A stretch of 8,960 nucleotides of DNA from Gammaproteobacteria bacterium (GCA_019634245.1 JAHQVR010000086.1:1-8960); one strand, 5' to 3'; positions 1-7,034 are shown, counted from the first letter of the stretch. The notes: generated by a model from the sequence alone, not told the origin. Translations and numbers: made by a program.

Positions 1-126
1 ACTTCACTTTTCAATTCATTCCATCTTCCGCATCGGAACCAGGCGCCCCCTCGATTCCGTGCTACGGAGGTCGGCTTTGGGGAAGGTAGCAATACGAAAA
101 CTGTCGTTCAACTACACTATGTGTAG
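1..126 (+). CDS. Possible 3' end of a type IV pilus assembly PilX-like protein (partial, 5' end outside window)
   Basis: Frame 1 is open from the first base to a TAG at 124-126, giving 41 residues. The end of the peptide, PPRFRATEVGFGEGSNTKTV followed by VQLHYV, resembles the C-terminus of PilX-type minor pilin assembly proteins, which commonly finish with a pattern like YR(I/V)T..G.G...T.VVLQS.Y. In that family the protein is an inner-membrane pseudopilin helping to start type IV pili. The call rests only on this short tail pattern. The other two plus frames are also open across much of the stretch, so the coding call is uncertain. The stop is followed directly by a stem-loop at 127-150, as expected at a gene end. 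Confidence 0.38.
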   Translation, partial: TSLFNSFHLPHRNQAPPRFRATEVGFGEGSNTKTVVQLHYV

Positions 127-150
127 GACGGCTTATGGCCCGTAGCCGTC
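127..150 (+). terminator. Stem-loop directly after the partial gene; possible transcript end
   Basis: A perfect 7-bp stem (GACGGCT / AGCCGTC) closes a 10-nt loop, beginning one base after the TAG stop at 124-126. There is no T-tract right after it; the nearest run is five T at 172-176. It is therefore not a textbook intrinsic terminator and could instead stabilise the 3' end of an mRNA. It abuts another perfect inverted repeat, CTACAC-TAT-GTGTAG, at 112-126. Confidence 0.35.
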
Positions 151-211
151 ATTGATGAATTCGAAGAGAGGTTTTTCCAATTTGTAAAATGTCAAAGAGC
201 GGTGCGTAAGG

Positions 212-760
212 ATGATGATATCTCACCGTTTCGTCGTCATATCAGGTGTTCCCGGTAGCGGTAAATCGACGGTCGGTCGTGCGTTGGCTGAGCAACTCGA
301 TATTTCTTATCTTGATAAAGACGAGATCCTGGAGTCACTATTCAATGAGCTTGAGTGTTCTAATGAAGAGACACGCCATCGCCTGAGCAGGGAAGCGGAT
401 CAGAATTTTCAAGCAAAAGCGCTGGGTTTCAAGAGAGCTGTGCTCGACTCGTTTTGGCGGCACCCGTTAGCCGATACGTTATCCGGTACACCATCCAGTT
501 GGCTCACTTCTCCCGACGTTCACGCCGTAGAGGTTTTATGCGATTGTTCTCCCGGACTCGCCGCAACGCGATTCCTGAATCGTAAGCGCCACACTGGACA
601 TCTCGACAACGCGTGGACTTACGCATCTTTGGTGGCGCAGTCAGAAAAACTGATGCGAAAGTTGCCACTCGGTGTTGGTGCGCTAGTCGAAATCGATACG
701 ACAGACAAAGTCGATCTAAAGCAACTTGCGGCTGAAGTCAGAACCGCGCTTAACGTTTAA
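212..760 (+). CDS. Small P-loop kinase / AAA_33-type ATPase
   Basis: The 182-residue protein has a clear Walker A motif, GVPGSGKST, at residues 12-20, followed by the DKDE motif at 35-38. The motif FLNRKRHTGH at 121-130 is the arginine-rich lid typical of AAA_33 and zeta-toxin/gluconokinase-like small-molecule kinases. In this family the enzyme moves the gamma-phosphate of ATP to a small acceptor; the acceptor cannot be read from the sequence. There is no signal peptide, so it is probably cytosolic. Two ATG codons follow each other (212 and 215); the AAGG at 208-211 lies very close to both, so translation may be weak. A gap of about 500 bp follows, so it looks monocistronic. No antitoxin-like partner is visible beside it, which argues against a zeta toxin. 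Confidence 0.8.
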   Translation: MMISHRFVVISGVPGSGKSTVGRALAEQLDISYLDKDEILESLFNELECSNEETRHRLSREADQNFQAKALGFKRAVLDSFWRHPLADTLSGTPSSWLTSPDVHAVEVLCDCSPGLAATRFLNRKRHTGHLDNAWTYASLVAQSEKLMRKLPLGVGALVEIDTTDKVDLKQLAAEVRTALNV

Positions 761-1259
761 TATTAAGCTGGGCTTCCACCATTAACTGTGGTCACTGGTG
801 CAGGATCGTGTGGTTGCTTTATGTCATTCATGGGTATACAGCACGCGTTCCCAATTTTGATTTTGCGTAGCCTGGCAACGTTCGCTAGTTAAATTATTAG
901 TTTGGAATTGTGCTTTTTATTGTAGTGGTATTCGTTTGAATTGAACTAAAGGTCTATTTTTTATTCTAAACGTTTGATTCTTAATTTGTATAGTCATACT
1001 TTTACCTAGTTCCTTAATCCAACCGATAAACCTCATAATGGTCCATGGAGGTATCTCGCACAGATCAATCTGCGATAAATCTTTGCAGTTTCTTTATGTG
1101 TCATCGTGATTCCATTTAGAAATATTCGCTGTAACAACTAATACCAAGTTGAATTGTGCACTGATGCACTTTTTATTGGGTGATGCCATGGTTTTTTGCC
1201 ATGTATGCATGCTCACCAGAAAAGAGAAAATTCCAACTATCGAATTAAGGAGTATCTAT
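761..1259 (+). other. AT-rich intergenic region without a recognised gene
   Basis: About 500 bp separate the kinase from the lipoprotein, and no convincing coding frame is seen. The stretch 880-1180 is markedly AT-rich. It holds two short inverted repeats: CAGAT-CA-ATCTG at 1061-1072, within a longer imperfect repeat at 1056-1075, and GTGCA-CTGA-TGCAC at 1156-1169. A further CATGG/CCATG pair sits around a T6 run near 1187-1203. A weak promoter candidate is listed separately. Confidence 0.6.
1149..1177 (+). promoter_or_regulatory. Candidate promoter with an inverted repeat in its spacer, upstream of the Thr/Asp/Gly lipoprotein
   Basis: TTGAAT (1149-1154) and TTTATT (1172-1177) are 17 bp apart, each matching four of six sigma-70 consensus bases. 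Transcription would begin near 1184, leaving a leader of about 76 nt. The inverted repeat GTGCA-CTGA-TGCAC at 1156-1169 lies inside the spacer, where a repressor or spacer-bending activator could act. The same repeat followed by TTTTTATT could instead be read as a small terminator-like hairpin. The consensus match alone is weak. Confidence 0.3.
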
Positions 1260-2477
1260 ATGCTGAACCGCACAATATTATATTTACCAATCATCTTTGC
1301 CCTTTCCTTGGCTGCCTGTAGTTCAAGTGATGATGATTCAGATCCGGCCGACTCCGCGACCACGGGTGGTTCTGATGCCGGGATTACAGACGGGGGCCCC
1401 TCTGATGATCCTGGCGGAACAGACGGCAGTACCGACAGTTCTACCGGGGGCACCGATGGGACGACCGATTCAGCTTCTACCGATGGCGGCAGTACGGATG
1501 CCTCGTCCACCGACGGAAATTCGGATACGGGAGGCTCTAATACTGACGGCGGTGCTGATGGTTCTACCGATGCGAGTACAGATAGTGGCGGAACCGATGG
1601 CGCTTCGACGGATGCAGGTGGTACTGATGGCGGATCAAATGCTGATGCATCGGGAACCATTTGCTCACGAGAAATCAGTGTAAGGGACAATCATGATTGC
1701 ACGGTGGTTGATGGAGCCAGTGTACTTGCTTTGGTAACGGCGCAGAGCGAGGGTAACGATGGAAATCATGTTGGTGGAGCTTTCTTCATCGACACCACTG
1801 CATCTGGAGGCGTCTACTCCGACTTATCTGGATCTCTATCACAGGCGTTTTCTGGTGATTTTGTTGGATGTTTTACAGATGACTTGCAAGACTCTCAGGA
1901 GCCAGAGCCAAACCCTGTAAATGAATTGATACCACAGGATGCATTGTCAGTGGTTTTACTAAATGGTGGGGATTCTTTGCAGTTCTTTGATAGTTCTGAC
2001 AACTCCACCGGTGAAATGCTCGGTCAGACTGTAGATTTTCAAGGTAATTCGCTAACATTTTACGAAGGAGCAGCAAGCTCTCAAAGTCGCTATGTCCTAA
2101 TACCAGGTAGCGCTGATGTACCTGCAGCTCAAGCCGTTGCCTACCTACCCGGAGTTTATTCTCCGGTGAATTCTATTTTCTCACCGGTGGATTTTGGAAA
2201 TAGTTTCAGCTGGAATACGCAGGATATTCCTGATGGCGCGAATAGTCTGGTATTTATTACTTGGCACTTCGAACGACCCAATGGTGAGCGTTGGAACCTG
2301 GATTGCGTGGCAAATGGTAGCTCCGGACAAATAACCATAAATGCCCAAGGACCTGAAATTCCTAGTGACGCCTCATTGATACGTTTTCAGTCATCTGTTG
2401 GTACGTACAGCGTAACGAGGCAGGACAACATGGTTGTGCTAGTGTTGGGGCTTACGCTAGTCGATGAGAATATATAG
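1260..2477 (+). CDS. Lipoprotein with long Thr/Asp/Gly/Ser linker and unknown C-terminal domain
   Basis: The start chosen is ATG 1260, because AAGGAG at 1247-1252 sits 7 nt upstream and the next residues form a textbook lipoprotein signal peptide. That signal is MLNRT, a hydrophobic core, then the lipobox LAAC with the lipidated Cys at residue 20. The frame is open further upstream to 1149, but that extension would bury the signal. The 405-residue product has Ser after the Cys, suggesting outer-membrane sorting. Residues 21-133 are a disordered, acidic linker of TDG, STD and GG units, and residues 134-405 form a globular part. Four cysteines (C135, C147, one in VGCF, one in LDCV) could form two disulfides in the periplasm or at the surface. 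The domain is not recognised. Such linkers usually hold a domain away from the membrane. It appears monocistronic. Confidence 0.85.
   Translation: MLNRTILYLPIIFALSLAACSSSDDDSDPADSATTGGSDAGITDGGPSDDPGGTDGSTDSSTGGTDGTTDSASTDGGSTDASSTDGNSDTGGSNTDGGADGSTDASTDSGGTDGASTDAGGTDGGSNADASGTICSREISVRDNHDCTVVDGASVLALVTAQSEGNDGNHVGGAFFIDTTASGGVYSDLSGSLSQAFSGDFVGCFTDDLQDSQEPEPNPVNELIPQDALSVVLLNGGDSLQFFDSSDNSTGEMLGQTVDFQGNSLTFYEGAASSQSRYVLIPGSADVPAAQAVAYLPGVYSPVNSIFSPVDFGNSFSWNTQDIPDGANSLVFITWHFERPNGERWNLDCVANGSSGQITINAQGPEIPSDASLIRFQSSVGTYSVTRQDNMVVLVLGLTLVDENI
1320..1658 (+). repeat. Low-complexity Thr/Asp/Gly/Ser coding repeat
   Basis: The DNA is built from irregular units such as ACCGATGGCGGC and GGTTCTGATGCC that encode TDGG, STDA and similar tetrapeptides over about 113 codons. 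The units vary in codon use and are not exact copies, so this is an old or selected repeat rather than a fresh tandem expansion. It creates long open frames on other strands and frames, which should not be called genes. Confidence 0.85.
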
Positions 2478-2519
2478 GCTTGCTCGTCTATAGACTTAGG
2501 TTGATGGCTGAAGAGTGCG

Positions 2520-2550
2520 GCCTCCAGGAGGATTGAATCCTCTTGGAGGC
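2520..2550. repeat. 31-nt near-perfect palindrome / strong stem-loop
   Basis: GCCTCCAGGAGGATT (2520-2534) pairs with AATCCTCTTGGAGGC (2536-2550) around a single central base: 15 pairs, one of them a G-U. It lies 43 bp after the stop of the upstream lipoprotein. There is no T-tract on either side, so a classic intrinsic terminator is not supported. It could end or protect the upstream transcript, or be part of a dispersed palindromic element; no second copy was seen in this window. Confidence 0.7.
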
Positions 2551-2597
2551 GGTAGTCAATCTCTTTGGAAGATGTTTAACTTATATGGCGCATCCAC

Positions 2598-2747
2598 TCA
2601 GTACTTCGTCTTTTTAGCTGGAGTTGATGTCACTCCCGACGGTTCTCCAACTGGTTCCTTTATAAGGCTGTTAAAGTCAACTCCATCAATTTTTAATACC
2701 TTTTTGAAATCTTCAAAGGCTGAGCTCTTCGGCGGCTTGTGTAACAC
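2598..2747 (-). pseudogene. Possible decayed or short minus-strand reading frame
   Basis: Reading the minus strand from GTG at 2747 to TGA at 2598 gives 49 codons with protein-like composition, including FEDFKKVLKIDGVDFNSLIK and a lysine/proline-rich end, TSTPAKKTKY. Just upstream, in a different minus frame, lies another plausible stretch, FELDYNPILTTNIGVTQAAE, which stops at about 2718-2720. The two would join if one frameshift were assumed. This suggests a small gene remnant, but no family is recognised, no ribosome site is seen, and a plus-strand frame covers the same bases. Treat it as tentative. Confidence 0.22.
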
Positions 2748-2813
2748 CTATATTGGTAGTGAGTATAGGGTTATAGTCCAGCTCAAATTCTGCTAACCAA
2801 AAGAGGTGTCACT

Positions 2814-3950
2814 TTGGCAAGAGTGCGCTTAGTTGTGAGTTTAGTGATCTTCATAATCACTGGCTGTGATAGCCCAAAAGATTATGGAGTTGCCGACCCA
2901 GGTGTGTCGATCAAAAGAGTTAGGGATATCGGTGTGGTGCCGCAGGACCATCGGTTACTTGGCAGAGACGGTGGTTATAGCGGTGTGCACGCCGGTGAGG
3001 TCATCTGGGTTTTTGGTGACACGGTTATTACAGAGCCCAATGCCACAGGACAAACCTGGTTAAGTAATAGTTATTCTACCTCCGTTGATAGGGTGGCTTC
3101 TGATGGCCTGGATGTATTGCCATTAGCGGGCGATGAAATTGATTCGCCCATTGAACTGTTTAATTTTACCGTTCAGGAAGCATCCTTCAACGACCTGCAT
3201 AGTGGCGAAGATTGTGTTGAGCCATGCGGTGCACGCTGGGCATTGTGGCCTGGGCCGATAGTTGCCGACACAGAGCGCTCTCGCTCATTGGTGATGTATG
3301 GAAAAATATCTTCTGAACCAGGAGAGCTAAATTTCTACGGCGTTGGCCAGTCGATCGCTATTTGGAATAACGACGAGGTCCAACCGACCCGACAGACTGT
3401 CAATGAAGTTCCTGAACATCCCACACTACTCTTTGGACAGGATGAGCCACAATTTGGGCCTGGAGCAATGGCCTTTGAAGATTCTCTCTATGTATTCGCT
3501 TGTGATCGACAAGAGTTTGTCAAACCCTGCAAGCTAGCTCGTGCACCTCTGGCGACAGTGCTCGATAAATCCAGCTGGCAGTATTTCAGTCGATCGCAAG
3601 ATTGGACCGAATCAGTATCAGGCATTAGTGAGCTCTTTCATGGCAATGACATTATGTCAGTGTCATTTAACGCTTATTTGAATAAATTTATGGCTGTTTA
3701 TAGTGAACCCTTAAGCCGGAATATCCAATTGCGAACGGCTAACTCTCCAGAAGGCCCTTGGAGCACACCGGTACAGGTTGCTCAAGCGTTGCCTTCAGGG
3801 AACACCAATGGTTGGGTCTACGACGCGCTCGCCCACGCCGAATTTTCTGAATTAGATGGGCAAATTATCTACGTGACCTACACCAGAGATACCGAAAATG
3901 CTATTCGAGAGATGCGTTTGTTGGAGGTTGAGTTGGAATTGGACAACTAA
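2814..3950 (+). CDS. DUF4185-like beta-propeller lipoprotein
   Basis: The TTG start at 2814 is supported by AAGAGG at 2801-2806 (7-nt spacing) and by the signal peptide it opens: MARVRL, a hydrophobic core, then the lipobox ITGC with the lipidated Cys at residue 18. The residue after the Cys is Asp, which in enterobacteria favours inner-membrane retention. The 378-residue protein carries WVFGDT (65-70) followed by LSNSYSTSVD (83-92), a pattern typical of DUF4185 and related five-bladed propellers of glycosidase-like fold. Later blade-like strands include FMAVYSEPL near 292-300 and IIYVTYTRDT near 351-360. C134/C138 and C230/C239 could form disulfides. Activity is unknown; a carbohydrate-binding or hydrolytic role is only a guess from fold relatives. 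It is separated from its neighbours and probably transcribed alone. Confidence 0.78.
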   Translation: MARVRLVVSLVIFIITGCDSPKDYGVADPGVSIKRVRDIGVVPQDHRLLGRDGGYSGVHAGEVIWVFGDTVITEPNATGQTWLSNSYSTSVDRVASDGLDVLPLAGDEIDSPIELFNFTVQEASFNDLHSGEDCVEPCGARWALWPGPIVADTERSRSLVMYGKISSEPGELNFYGVGQSIAIWNNDEVQPTRQTVNEVPEHPTLLFGQDEPQFGPGAMAFEDSLYVFACDRQEFVKPCKLARAPLATVLDKSSWQYFSRSQDWTESVSGISELFHGNDIMSVSFNAYLNKFMAVYSEPLSRNIQLRTANSPEGPWSTPVQVAQALPSGNTNGWVYDALAHAEFSELDGQIIYVTYTRDTENAIREMRLLEVELELDN

Positions 3951-3962
3951 GGGCTTTTTTTT
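3931..3962 (+). terminator. Weak intrinsic terminator at the end of the propeller lipoprotein gene
   Basis: A 5-bp stem AGTTG (3931-3935) / CAACT (3944-3948) overlaps the final codons and is followed within 6 nt by GGGC and a run of eight T (3955-3962). The T-tract is strong but the stem is short, so termination may be inefficient or partly Rho-dependent. Confidence 0.4.
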
Positions 3963-4079
3963 GTGTTTGGTGTTTTGACAGCATGATAATAAACACAATA
4001 AGCGCCGCTCCAATTAGGTTATACAATCAACTGAGCGGTACAAATGAACCACAAATACGCATCTTTTGACTTATGTTGC

Positions 4080-4101
4080 AAAAAGAAAATGATCCATCAT
4101 T
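4080..4101 (-). terminator. Terminator-like hairpin downstream of the LysR gene
   Basis: On the minus strand, AATGAT and ATCATT (4096-4101 and 4088-4093) flank a 2-nt centre and run into TTCTTTTT-like sequence (complement of 4080-4087). It begins 6 bp beyond the LysR stop. The layout fits an intrinsic terminator, but the stem is AT-rich and so weak. With the T8 tract at 3955-3962 it separates two convergent genes. Confidence 0.45.
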
Positions 4102-4106
4102 GAAAA

Positions 4107-4919
4107 TTATTGAAGAAACAGGCTGTGCAGCCTATCCAGAATGTCTCTGACCTCTGGTAAGTGTCGGTCTTCGTGGTGAGATACCAGCCATTGGGTATGT
4201 TCCAGTACCTCTATGTCCTCAGAGAGCTTAATCAGCCCATCGGTTTTATCGCCGATAAATGTAGGTAGCACGGCGTTTGCAACGCCGGCCAGCACAATAT
4301 CGAGTGCATTTCTGGGCTGTGTAACCTCAATGCATGTCGCTTGAAAATAGTTTTCTTTGACCCAAAGGGCTGATGGAGTAGAGCCCTGAACACCGACCCA
4401 GGTGCTCAGTTGTTCATGAGCCGCGTACGCGGCGAACTGAACCTTACCTAGCTGTCGACCAGCTAAACCAATTTGTGTAGGCCGCTCGTTTCTTATGCCA
4501 ATCACTGCCTCTCGATGAGGGATGTCCAGTGCATGTTCGGCTGATATAAATTGCAGAATTATCGATGGATCGCTCACAAGGGATGTGACCTGTTTGCAGA
4601 GAAAATGTGTTGTCCATGTGCCCGCTGAGATCTTGACCCGTCGTTGGATGCTATCGCCGGAACTTGTGACAATGGGCTCAATCGTATTCTCAATTGTTGA
4701 GACGCGCTTTAATAGCTCGGTGCCTTCTGCGGTGAGTACATAGCCACGCGGTAGCCTTTGGAATAATTCCTGACCCAACTGGCGCTCCAATGCCAGCATT
4801 CTACGGGACAATGTAGGAGCGCTTTTACCGGTGTCTGCTTCCGCTGCAGCCAACCCTCCGTGTCGAGCTACTGCGAGAAATAGGCGCAAATCGTCCCAGT
4901 CAAAGTTTGTTTCATTCAT
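4107..4919 (-). CDS. LysR-family transcriptional regulator
   Basis: The 270-residue product has an N-terminal winged helix-turn-helix at about residues 7-66. The pattern DLRLFLAVARHGGLAAAEAD then SAPTLSRRMLALERQLGQEL is diagnostic of LysR regulators. The rest is a periplasmic-binding-like effector domain, slightly short for the family's usual 290-310 residues. ATG 4919 was chosen because the domain begins right after it; the frame extends to a GTG at 4982, but that would add an atypical basic tail and cover the divergent promoter area. No strong Shine-Dalgarno is seen. It is divergent from the aldo/keto reductase with 79 bp between starts, so it most likely controls that gene and itself. The effector cannot be predicted. 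Confidence 0.88.
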   Translation of the reverse strand: MNETNFDWDDLRLFLAVARHGGLAAAEADTGKSAPTLSRRMLALERQLGQELFQRLPRGYVLTAEGTELLKRVSTIENTIEPIVTSSGDSIQRRVKISAGTWTTHFLCKQVTSLVSDPSIILQFISAEHALDIPHREAVIGIRNERPTQIGLAGRQLGKVQFAAYAAHEQLSTWVGVQGSTPSALWVKENYFQATCIEVTQPRNALDIVLAGVANAVLPTFIGDKTDGLIKLSEDIEVLEHTQWLVSHHEDRHLPEVRDILDRLHSLFLQ

Positions 4920-4998
4920 GAAACGCACGTTACATTTTTTCGGGTTTATAGCGCAACGTTTTCGTGATGCCATAGCGTACACACACTGGGAGAGAGCG
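4909..4998. promoter_or_regulatory. Divergent LysR / aldo-keto reductase control region with a palindrome at the LysR start codon
   Basis: The spacer between the two start codons should hold both promoters and the LysR site. A perfect inverted repeat, GTTTCAT-TC-ATGAAAC (4909-4924), straddles the LysR ATG at 4917-4919, so a protein bound there would block its translation start or elongation. GTTAC and CAACGTTTTCG segments follow. GGGAG at 4988-4992 is the ribosome site of the reductase. Individual -35/-10 boxes are not convincing. Confidence 0.4.
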
Positions 4999-5991
4999 AT
5001 GAAGTTACTAAATTCTGATCATGCACCGCTAGGATTGGGCTGTTGGCCCATTGGTGGAGCTATGTACGCAGCCGATGGCTCATCACTGGGTTATTCCAAT
5101 GCCAACGATGAGGAGTCAGTTAAGGCGCTTCATGCGGCTCTGAATAATGGGATAACCGTGTTTGACACAGCTGCTGCCTATGGCGCTGGGCACTCTGAGC
5201 GCTTGTTGGGCAAAGTGCTTGGCAATAGATCGGATGTAATGGTTGTGACCAAGATCGGATTTGACATAGATGAAAAGGCTAGAACGCTGGCTGGTGAGGA
5301 TTCGCGGCCGGAATCGGTAATACCAGCGATAGAGCGCTGTTTGGAGAGGCTGGGCCGAGAAAGTATCGACCTTTTACTGTTGCATTTAAACGCGCTTCCA
5401 GTTGATCGGGCGGTTGCGATATTTGATGAGATGCAGCGTGCGGTCGACCAGGGAAAGATAAGATCCTACGGATGGAGCACGGATATCACAAATAATGCTG
5501 AAGCTGTTGCGGAACGTTCCGGGTTTGTCGCTGTGGAGCATGCGATGCACGTGCTGATGGACGCTCCAAGTATGCAGAAAGTGGTTAATGATAAAGATCT
5601 GGTGGCCTTGATACGCTCCCCTTTAGCAATGGGTTTGTTGTCAGGTAAATACGGCCCAGATACGAAACTACCTGATGACGATGTGCGATCAACTAACCCA
5701 GGTTGGGCTAAGTATTACATCGATGGTAGACCGAATCCGGAATACGTGAAGCGATTCCAGGCTGTGCGCGAACTGTTGCAATCTGGTGGTAGAACAACGA
5801 TTCAGGGTGCACTCGCGTGGTTGTGGGCAAAGTCAGATAGAAACATTCCCATACCGGGAGCTCGCACAGTCGACCAAGTTGAAGGCTTGGCAGCCTCATT
5901 GGATTTTGGTCCATTGCCTCCGAAGGTCATGGAGGAGATCGAACAGCTTGTGGGTAGTGACAACATCAGTCACGGTATCGAAGAGCGGTAG
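4999..5991 (+). CDS. Aldo/keto reductase family oxidoreductase
   Basis: The 330-residue NAD(P)H-dependent oxidoreductase has a TIM-barrel fold. The full catalytic tetrad is visible: D56 (VFDTA), Y61 (AYGAGHSE), K85 (VVTKIG) and H129 (LLLLHLN). IPIPGART near the C-terminus is the usual cofactor-phosphate binding segment. ATG 4999 was chosen for GGGAG 6 nt upstream and for the protein opening LGLGCWPIGG, typical of the family; the open frame upstream overlaps the LysR gene. It reduces an aldehyde or ketone (or runs in reverse), but the substrate is not evident. Divergent LysR control is likely. A link with the sulfonate genes to the right is possible but unsupported, because a convergent gene separates them. 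Its stop is 4 bp from the stop of the LacI gene. Confidence 0.9.
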   Translation: MKLLNSDHAPLGLGCWPIGGAMYAADGSSLGYSNANDEESVKALHAALNNGITVFDTAAAYGAGHSERLLGKVLGNRSDVMVVTKIGFDIDEKARTLAGEDSRPESVIPAIERCLERLGRESIDLLLLHLNALPVDRAVAIFDEMQRAVDQGKIRSYGWSTDITNNAEAVAERSGFVAVEHAMHVLMDAPSMQKVVNDKDLVALIRSPLAMGLLSGKYGPDTKLPDDDVRSTNPGWAKYYIDGRPNPEYVKRFQAVRELLQSGGRTTIQGALAWLWAKSDRNIPIPGARTVDQVEGLAASLDFGPLPPKVMEEIEQLVGSDNISHGIEER

Positions 5992-5995
5992 AGTG

Positions 5996-7006
5996 CTAAA
6001 TACTTGCCAGTGACTGTCGCTCAATGATTGTTGTCTCAAATTCAATACTCTGCAGAGATCCTGGCTGAGTGATCTGCTGAATGAGTAGTTTCGCTGCAGC
6101 CTGTCCCATGGCTTCGTGTGGCACTCTAACTGTGGTCAGGGGAGGTGTTACCGCAGTGGCTATGGTGATGTCATCAAAACCGGTGATTGAAAAGTCTTGG
6201 GGTATCTTCAGCCCCAAGGATTTTGCACGTACGGCAGCACCTGCAGCAAGGACATCGTTGCCACAGATAATAACACTCGGTTGTTCGTTGTCTTGAATCA
6301 GTTGCTCAAACGCATCACCGCCGTTTTCTAAGGAATACCCAGTTTCGATTAACCGAAGGAGTTTGGCGCTAGGTCCAAATGCCTTGACTGCTTGCTTAAC
6401 CCCTTTAATTCGTGCTGCCGCGCGGTCGTTGCCCTTTGAGATGCCGGCGATCATCGAAATTTTACGGTGTCCATTATTCAGCACATGGTTCGTCAAGTCG
6501 AAAGCGGACCGTTTATTATTGAATCCTGCGAACAATGCGTCGCTGCGCTTGTTGTAGTGCCAGGCAATAACGTAGGGAATGTTGCGTCTGTGCAGAAAAT
6601 CGTTGGTGGCCTTTGGTCTGGCATCCCCAATTAAAAGTAGGCCGTCGGCCCCATGGGCTATGAGCGATTTTATTTGTTCTAACTCCTGCTTGGCGCTGTA
6701 ATTAGAACTTGCCACAAGCAGGTTCACACCCGCATCACTCAAGATCTCCTGAAAGGCTTGCAGTCCGTTGGCGAACATCGCATTAGTCATAGTTGGGATG
6801 ATCGCGCCCACGGTGTTGCTGCGATTCGACGCCAGTACTCTGCCTCCAAAGTTTGGCGTGTAGCCAAGCTCTTCGATAATGTGTTGGATGCGTTTGAGAG
6901 TGGGTTTAGCCACTTTATCGGGCTCATTAATCGCTCGGGAGATGGTAGCGGTGGACACCTCGGCTTCGCGAGCCACATCCTCAAGAGTAGGGCTGTCAGT
7001 GTTCAT
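5996..7006 (-). CDS. LacI-family transcriptional repressor, likely regulator of the hpsN-comD operon
   Basis: The 336-residue protein has the full family layout. A helix-turn-helix spans residues 7-26 (TLEDVAREAEVSTATISRAI). The hinge helix includes L58 (GRVLASNRS), the leucine that intercalates at the central CG of operators. A periplasmic-binding-type sugar-binding core follows (VGAIIPTMTNAMFA, then IICGNDVLAAGA and TGFDDI). The recognition helix VSTATISRA is close to that of CcpA (VSMATVSRV), and the spacer next to it carries two cre-like sites, so the protein probably binds there. It diverges from the dehydrogenase gene with 102 bp between starts and would repress both itself and that operon until an inducer, perhaps a sulfonate intermediate, binds. 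The start at 7006 has only a weak ribosome site but fits the domain start. Confidence 0.93.
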   Translation of the reverse strand: MNTDSPTLEDVAREAEVSTATISRAINEPDKVAKPTLKRIQHIIEELGYTPNFGGRVLASNRSNTVGAIIPTMTNAMFANGLQAFQEILSDAGVNLLVASSNYSAKQELEQIKSLIAHGADGLLLIGDARPKATNDFLHRRNIPYVIAWHYNKRSDALFAGFNNKRSAFDLTNHVLNNGHRKISMIAGISKGNDRAAARIKGVKQAVKAFGPSAKLLRLIETGYSLENGGDAFEQLIQDNEQPSVIICGNDVLAAGAAVRAKSLGLKIPQDFSITGFDDITIATAVTPPLTTVRVPHEAMGQAAAKLLIQQITQPGSLQSIEFETTIIERQSLASI

Positions 7007-7034
7007 AGGCTCAAATGTTGAATCTCATGGTCTC

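Noticed and set aside
212..760. Zeta-type toxin of a toxin-antitoxin pair
   Set aside because: The protein is short, and no small antitoxin gene lies directly upstream or overlaps it.
1256..1690. Minus-strand open frame rich in Pro, Ser and Val
   Set aside because: It mirrors the Thr/Asp/Gly/Ser coding repeat of the plus-strand lipoprotein; its own composition is a by-product of that repeat.
2515..2796. Plus-strand GTG-initiated frame of 93 codons
   Set aside because: Its first codons are the palindrome at 2520-2550, it lacks a ribosome site, and the product resembles no family.
4003..4040. CCGCTC / GAGCGG inverted repeat between convergent genes
   Set aside because: Only six pairs across a loop of more than 20 nt and no T-tract; likely chance.
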